Source of the DNA: Wenxinia saemankumensis
GTDB taxonomy: Bacteria; Pseudomonadota; Alphaproteobacteria; Rhodobacterales; Rhodobacteraceae
Assembly (NCBI RefSeq): GCF_900141735.1
Contig: NZ_FQYO01000001.1
Coordinates: 1-64,000 of the forward strand
Direction: 5' to 3'
DNA length: 64,000 nt
Shown: positions 60,297 through 64,000 of the stretch, in pieces
How positions within the stretch are numbered: position 1 is the stretch's first letter
Layout: each line of letters begins with the position of its first letter
Notes under the pieces: model-generated
Told to the model about the DNA's origin: nothing
Databases searched by the model: none
The model's input: only the letters and a program-made list of their open reading frames with translations
Position numbers and translations under genes: made by a program

Positions 60297-62354
60297 GTGC
60301 CGATACCGATGTTGCGCAAGCGCGTGGTGGAATCGACGGTCGGCTCGGTCCTGGCCGTCCTTCTGACATTGGCCATCGCCGCGAGCGCGCTGAAGTTGTC
60401 GCAGACCCTGCATGCCGACCGGATCAACGATCTGCGGCTGACGGTCACGCTGGAAACCGTCGAGCTGCGCGAGAGGGTCGAAGCCGAGATCGACGCGGTG
60501 GTCTCGTCGCTGCTGCAGCTGGGGACCGCCCTTCGGCTCGATCCCGACATGACGCAGGCGGAGTACGAGATCGTCGCCGAGACGATCGTGAGGGACAACC
60601 CGTCGATCCTGAACCTCGCCGCGGCACGGGATCTGCGGCTCTCGCTCGCCTATCCCTACGAGCCCAACAGGACGATCCTGGGCTTCGATCTGCGGGACTA
60701 CCCGGATCAGCTTGCGGGGGTCGCGAGGGCGATCAGGACCGGAAAGGTCGTGGTCGACGGTCCGGTCGAGCTGGTGCAGGGCGGTATCGGCTCGATCGGG
60801 CGTTACCCGGTCACGACGATCGACGCAGCGGGCGAGGAACGCCTCTGGGGGGTGGCCTCGGTCGTCTTCGACCATTCGGCCGCGATCGCCTCGGCGATCG
60901 GCGATGTCGTTCCCTCCGGGCTCCTGGTGGCGGTGACCTCCCAGGGGCCGCGCGACGGGGCCTTGCACGTGCTGTTCGGCGATGCGGGCGTCGCAGCCTC
61001 GCAGGATCCGGTCGAGCTCGGCTTCGACTTCGTCGGCGGAAACTGGAGCTTCTTCGCCGCCCCGGCAGGGGGGTGGCCGCAGAACGCCCTCACCCATCCG
61101 CACAACGTCGCGATAGCGGCCCTCGCGCTGCTGGCCATCGCGGCGATCTGGATCCTCCAGATCATCATGCGGAACTGGGACAAGGCGGAACTGCAGCTCC
61201 TGCGGGCCGTCGAGGCGATCAACGGCGGTTTCGCCATGTTCGATGCCGGGGGGCGGCTGCTCGCCTACAACGCGGCCTATACCCAGATGTACGACAGATG
61301 CCGCGGCGCCATCCGCCGCGGCGCGCGGTTCGAGGACATTCTTCGCGCGGGCCTGAGGAACGGCCAGTACCCCGATGCCGTCGGCCGCGAGGACGAATGG
61401 CTGGAGGAGCGCCTCGCGCTCCATGCGCATCCGGCCGGAGAGTTCGATCAGCGCCTCTCCAACGGACGCTGGGTGCGGATCAGCGAACAGCGGGCAGAGG
61501 ACGGCGTCCTCGTGAGCATCCGTGTCGACGTGACCGAGCTGAAGGAAGCGCAGGCCGCGGCCGAGGCGGCAAACCGTGCGAAGACCGAGTTCCTGAACGT
61601 CCTCAGCCATGAACTGCGCACGCCGCTCACCGTCATCAACGGCTATGCCCGGCTCGTCGGCACGCCCGGCGCGATGCCGGACTCCCGCAGGCTCGCCTCG
61701 GTCATGGACGAGGCGCCGGACGATCCGGCCGCCTTGAGGGAAGCCGTCGAGTCGCGCGAAGGGTCGATCCGCCGGACCATGGAGACGATCCGGAAATCGG
61801 CCGATCATCTGCTGTACCTGGTCGAGGAGATGCTCGATTTCGGCAAGGTCGAGGCCGGGAAGCTCACGGTGGAGCCCGAGATCTGCGAGGTCTCAGGCCT
61901 CGTCGACGCGGCGGTCGAGCAATGCAGGGGGCGCGCCGAGGGCAAGGGCATCACGCTCGAGGTCGACGCGGCCGAGGCCCGGGTGATGGCCGATCCCAAG
62001 CGGACCCATCAGATCCTGCTCAACCTCATCGGCAATGCGGTCAAGTTCACCGAGGCCGGGTCGGTGCGCGTCTCGGTCCTCCCCCGGGACAATGTCGTCG
62101 AGATCGCCGTGACCGACAGCGGACCCGGCATCGCCGCCTCGGAACTCGAGTCCATCTTCAAGCCGTTCTACCAGGTGGATTCGTCGTCGGTGCGACGGGC
62201 CGGCGGCACCGGCCTGGGCCTGGCGATCGCGCGCGACCTCGCCGGACTTCAGGGCGGGGCGATCGGCGTCGAGAGCGAGCTGGGGGCCGGCAGCCGCTTC
62301 ACCCTCTCCCTTCCCCGCTCGCGGAAGGGCGAGATGCGCCTCGCCGGCGAGTGA
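60297..62354 (+). CDS. Membrane sensor histidine kinase (CHASE-like, PAS, HisKA, HATPase)
   Basis: 685 residues from GTG 60297; an ATG at 60309 is an alternative. First membrane helix about 14-34, periplasmic CHASE-like sensor about 50-265 (DLRLSLAYPYEPNRTILGFDL), second helix about 271-291, PAS domain about 300-415 (AINGGFAMFDAGGRLLAYN), HisKA with phosphoacceptor His438 in FLNVLSHELRTPL, and ATPase boxes LNLIGNAVKF, TDSGPGI and GGTGLGLAIARDL. No response regulator gene is adjacent. It may sense an extracellular ligand relevant to the EPS genes next door. Confidence 0.88.
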   Translation: MPIPMLRKRVVESTVGSVLAVLLTLAIAASALKLSQTLHADRINDLRLTVTLETVELRERVEAEIDAVVSSLLQLGTALRLDPDMTQAEYEIVAETIVRDNPSILNLAAARDLRLSLAYPYEPNRTILGFDLRDYPDQLAGVARAIRTGKVVVDGPVELVQGGIGSIGRYPVTTIDAAGEERLWGVASVVFDHSAAIASAIGDVVPSGLLVAVTSQGPRDGALHVLFGDAGVAASQDPVELGFDFVGGNWSFFAAPAGGWPQNALTHPHNVAIAALALLAIAAIWILQIIMRNWDKAELQLLRAVEAINGGFAMFDAGGRLLAYNAAYTQMYDRCRGAIRRGARFEDILRAGLRNGQYPDAVGREDEWLEERLALHAHPAGEFDQRLSNGRWVRISEQRAEDGVLVSIRVDVTELKEAQAAAEAANRAKTEFLNVLSHELRTPLTVINGYARLVGTPGAMPDSRRLASVMDEAPDDPAALREAVESREGSIRRTMETIRKSADHLLYLVEEMLDFGKVEAGKLTVEPEICEVSGLVDAAVEQCRGRAEGKGITLEVDAAEARVMADPKRTHQILLNLIGNAVKFTEAGSVRVSVLPRDNVVEIAVTDSGPGIAASELESIFKPFYQVDSSSVRRAGGTGLGLAIARDLAGLQGGAIGVESELGAGSRFTLSLPRSRKGEMRLAGE

Positions 62355-62440
62355 TCGGCCGGGGGCGGCCTAGGGGTGGTCGCATCGGGGTCTGACCACG
62401 ACCGGCCTGTTCCCCGGCCTCGGCGACCCCCGCATCCCCG

Positions 62441-62457
62441 CCCCGCACGTCGCGGGG
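62441..62457. terminator. Hairpin between convergent kinase and tgt genes
   Basis: CCCCGC-ACGTC-GCGGGG, 6 bp all-GC stem in the 223 bp between converging genes. No T-run. Candidate bidirectional terminator. Confidence 0.4.
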
Positions 62458-62577
62458 ATCCCCCGCCTCCCGGATCGGCGGCCGCTGGTACCGGGGCTTG
62501 CGGGGCGGGTCCTGGCGCTCCGTGGCGGCGGCGCCCGCATGCCGGGTGCGGTTCCGTCCTTTCTGGAGGCGGACGGC

Positions 62578-63708
62578 TCAGAGCCGCTCGATGTCGCCCT
62601 CGGCCCGGGCCGCGTGGAATCCGGCCTCCCACGCGGCGAACCGCCCCGCCGCGATGGCGTCCCGCATCCCGCCCATCAGCTCCTGGTAGTAGTGCAGGTT
62701 GTGCCAGGTCAGCAGCATGCCCGCGATCATCTCGCCGGCACGCACGACGTGGTGCAGGTAGGCCCGGGAATAGCCCGTGCAGGCCGGGCAGGTGCAGGCC
62801 GCGTCGAGCGGGCGCGGATCGTCGGCGTGGCGGGCGTTGCGCAGGTTGACCTGGCCGCGGCGGGTCCAGGCCTGCCCGGTCCGGCCGGACCGCGAGGGCA
62901 GCACGCAATCCATCATGTCGACGCCGCGCTTCACCGCGCCGACGATGTCGTCGGGCTTGCCCACGCCCATCAGGTAGCGCGGCTTGTCCACGGGCAGCGC
63001 GCCCGGCGCGTGGTCCAGGCAGGCGAACATCGCCTCCTGCCCCTCGCCGACGGCGAGGCCGCCGATCGCGTAGCCGTCGAAGCCGATGCCCGTCAACGCC
63101 TCGGCGCTCTCCTCCCGCAGGTCCGGTTCCAGCCCGCCCTGCTGGATGCCGAAGAGCGCGTGGCCCGGCCGGTCGCCGAAGGCGTCGCGGCTGCGCTGCG
63201 CCCAGCGCATCGACAGGCGCATGCTCTCCTCGATCCGGGCCCGGTCCGCCGGCAGGGCGGGGCATTCGTCGAAGGCCATCACGATGTCCGAGCCGAGCAG
63301 GCGCTGGATCTCCATCGAGGTCTCGGGGCTCAGCATGTGCTTGCTGCCGTCGATATGGCTGGCGAAGGTCACGCCCTCCTCCGTCAGCTTGCGCAGGGAG
63401 GCGAGGCTCATCACCTGGAAGCCGCCCGAATCGGTGAGGATCGGCCGGTCCCAGTTCATGAAGCGGTGCAGCCCGCCGAGACGCGCCACCCGCTCGGCCC
63501 CCGGCCGCAGCATCAGGTGATAGGTGTTGCCGAGCAGGATGTCGGCCCCGGTCTGCCGCACCGAGCCGGGCAGCATCGCCTTGACCGTCGCGGCGGTGCC
63601 GACGGGCATGAAGGCGGGCGTGCGGATCCCGCCCCTCGGGGTGGAGATGAGCCCGGTCCGGGCGGCGCCGTCGGTGGCGTGGAGCGCGAAGGAGAAGCGG
63701 TCGGTCAT
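62578..63708 (-). CDS. tgt: Queuine tRNA-ribosyltransferase
   Basis: 376 residues from ATG 63708. TIM-barrel TGT: catalytic Asp93 in LTDSGGFQ, nucleophile Asp267 in [12 protein letters not shown], zinc ligands Cys305, Cys307, Cys310 (CTCPAC) and His336 in [10 protein letters not shown]. Exchanges guanine 34 of GUN-anticodon tRNAs for the queuine precursor preQ1. Housekeeping gene and normal length; marks the edge of the accessory region. Confidence 0.97.
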   Translation of the reverse strand: MTDRFSFALHATDGAARTGLISTPRGGIRTPAFMPVGTAATVKAMLPGSVRQTGADILLGNTYHLMLRPGAERVARLGGLHRFMNWDRPILTDSGGFQVMSLASLRKLTEEGVTFASHIDGSKHMLSPETSMEIQRLLGSDIVMAFDECPALPADRARIEESMRLSMRWAQRSRDAFGDRPGHALFGIQQGGLEPDLREESAEALTGIGFDGYAIGGLAVGEGQEAMFACLDHAPGALPVDKPRYLMGVGKPDDIVGAVKRGVDMMDCVLPSRSGRTGQAWTRRGQVNLRNARHADDPRPLDAACTCPACTGYSRAYLHHVVRAGEMIAGMLLTWHNLHYYQELMGGMRDAIAAGRFAAWEAGFHAARAEGDIERL

Positions 63709-63774
63709 GAACGGGCGTGTAGGCCCGGCGGCGGCCGGGGGGAAGGGGCGGCGGGATCGGCGATGGGGGAGGAC

Positions 63775-63832
63775 GGGGGCTCCGCCCCCGCGCGCTCCGC
63801 GCGCTCCCCCGGAGTATTTCGGGGCAAGATAA
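63775..63832. repeat. GC-rich double-hairpin element of Rhodobacterales type
   Basis: Two adjacent hairpins, GGGGGC-TCC-GCCCCC (63775-63789) and GCGCGC-TCC-GCGCGC (63790-63804), then TCCCCCGGAGTATTTC and GGGCAAGAT. From memory, near-identical elements recur at gene ends in Paracoccus/Rhodobacter-like genomes, probably as terminators. No gene is visible between it and the right edge. Confidence 0.55.
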
Positions 63833-64000
63833 GAGGCGGGCCCGCTCGGGTTCGCGGCCGGTGCGGGTCGGGGGCGGCGCCGGCGCCCCGAAAGCGGATG
63901 CGGCGGCACGGGGCGCGCGCGGGGCGGACGAGGCGCAGGGGAGGCGGGCCGCGCCCCCATGGGCGCCCTGCGGCGGGAGGGGCGCCGCGGCGGGCCGCGT

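Overview
The window is very GC-rich DNA, densely packed on both strands with many ATGA/GTGA start-stop overlaps. Its gene content (queuine tRNA-ribosyltransferase, Exo-type polysaccharide genes, MalEFGK-like sugar transporter, FadR-type GntR regulators) points to an alphaproteobacterium, probably a Rhodobacterales (Roseobacter/Paracoccus-like) member. That placement is inference; there is no rRNA or tRNA gene here.

Layout. 1-1.3 kb: remnants of two insertion sequences (an IS21-like end abutting a broken IS3 element that carries three copies of a ~31 bp repeat). 1.4-13.3 kb: a sugar catabolism locus with a GH38-like glycosidase, a beta-propeller lactonase, an SDR dehydrogenase, a glucarate-dehydratase-like enolase superfamily enzyme, a complete ABC sugar importer, a GntR regulator and a mutarotase-like protein. 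13.3-14.2 kb: an IS6-family element. 14.2-21.7 kb: an unusual LuxR-type regulator divergent from three secreted proteins (a VWA protein, an 1107-residue protein and a 309-residue protein) that I cannot assign to a known system. 22.4-30.9 kb: what looks like a complete D-apiose/D-apionate pathway built around a RuBisCO-like protein (OiaX): ApsD-like dehydrogenase, ApnL lactonase, ApnO oxidoisomerase, OiaK kinase, OiaX decarboxylase, LerI and DerI isomerases, plus a FadR-type GntR regulator. Three of its intergenic regions share a near-identical 12 bp motif, a likely operator. 31.1-34.6 kb: a formylglycine-generating enzyme and a GH2 glycosidase next to the wreck of a sugar permease and of a sulfatase whose catalytic Cys is replaced by Arg. 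34.8-39.4 kb: a CaCA-type antiporter, a giant epimerase-SPW-VKOR-SPW fusion protein and a secreted EF-hand protein. 40-59.8 kb: an exopolysaccharide cluster of succinoglycan type (ExoY, ExoQ, ExoP, ExoF, GH16 ExoK-like, an ABC flippase-like exporter and nine glycosyltransferase genes). 60.3-62.4 kb: a CHASE-like/PAS histidine kinase. 62.6-63.7 kb: tgt.

How it works together. The two catabolic loci and the GH2/GH38/formylglycine genes fit a bacterium that strips branched, possibly sulfated plant or seagrass polysaccharide. Apiose occurs in rhamnogalacturonan II, apiin and seagrass apiogalacturonan. The apiose branch would run apiose, apionolactone, apionate, 3-oxo-isoapionate, its 4-phosphate, L-erythrulose 1-phosphate, D-erythrulose 4-phosphate, erythrose 4-phosphate. 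The first locus resembles an oxidise-lactonase-dehydratase route for another sugar, but its aldolase is not in the window. The EPS cluster has an initiating transferase, polymerase, co-polymerase, export protein and a matching glycanase, but no MATE-type Wzx; an ABC exporter may flip the lipid-linked unit.
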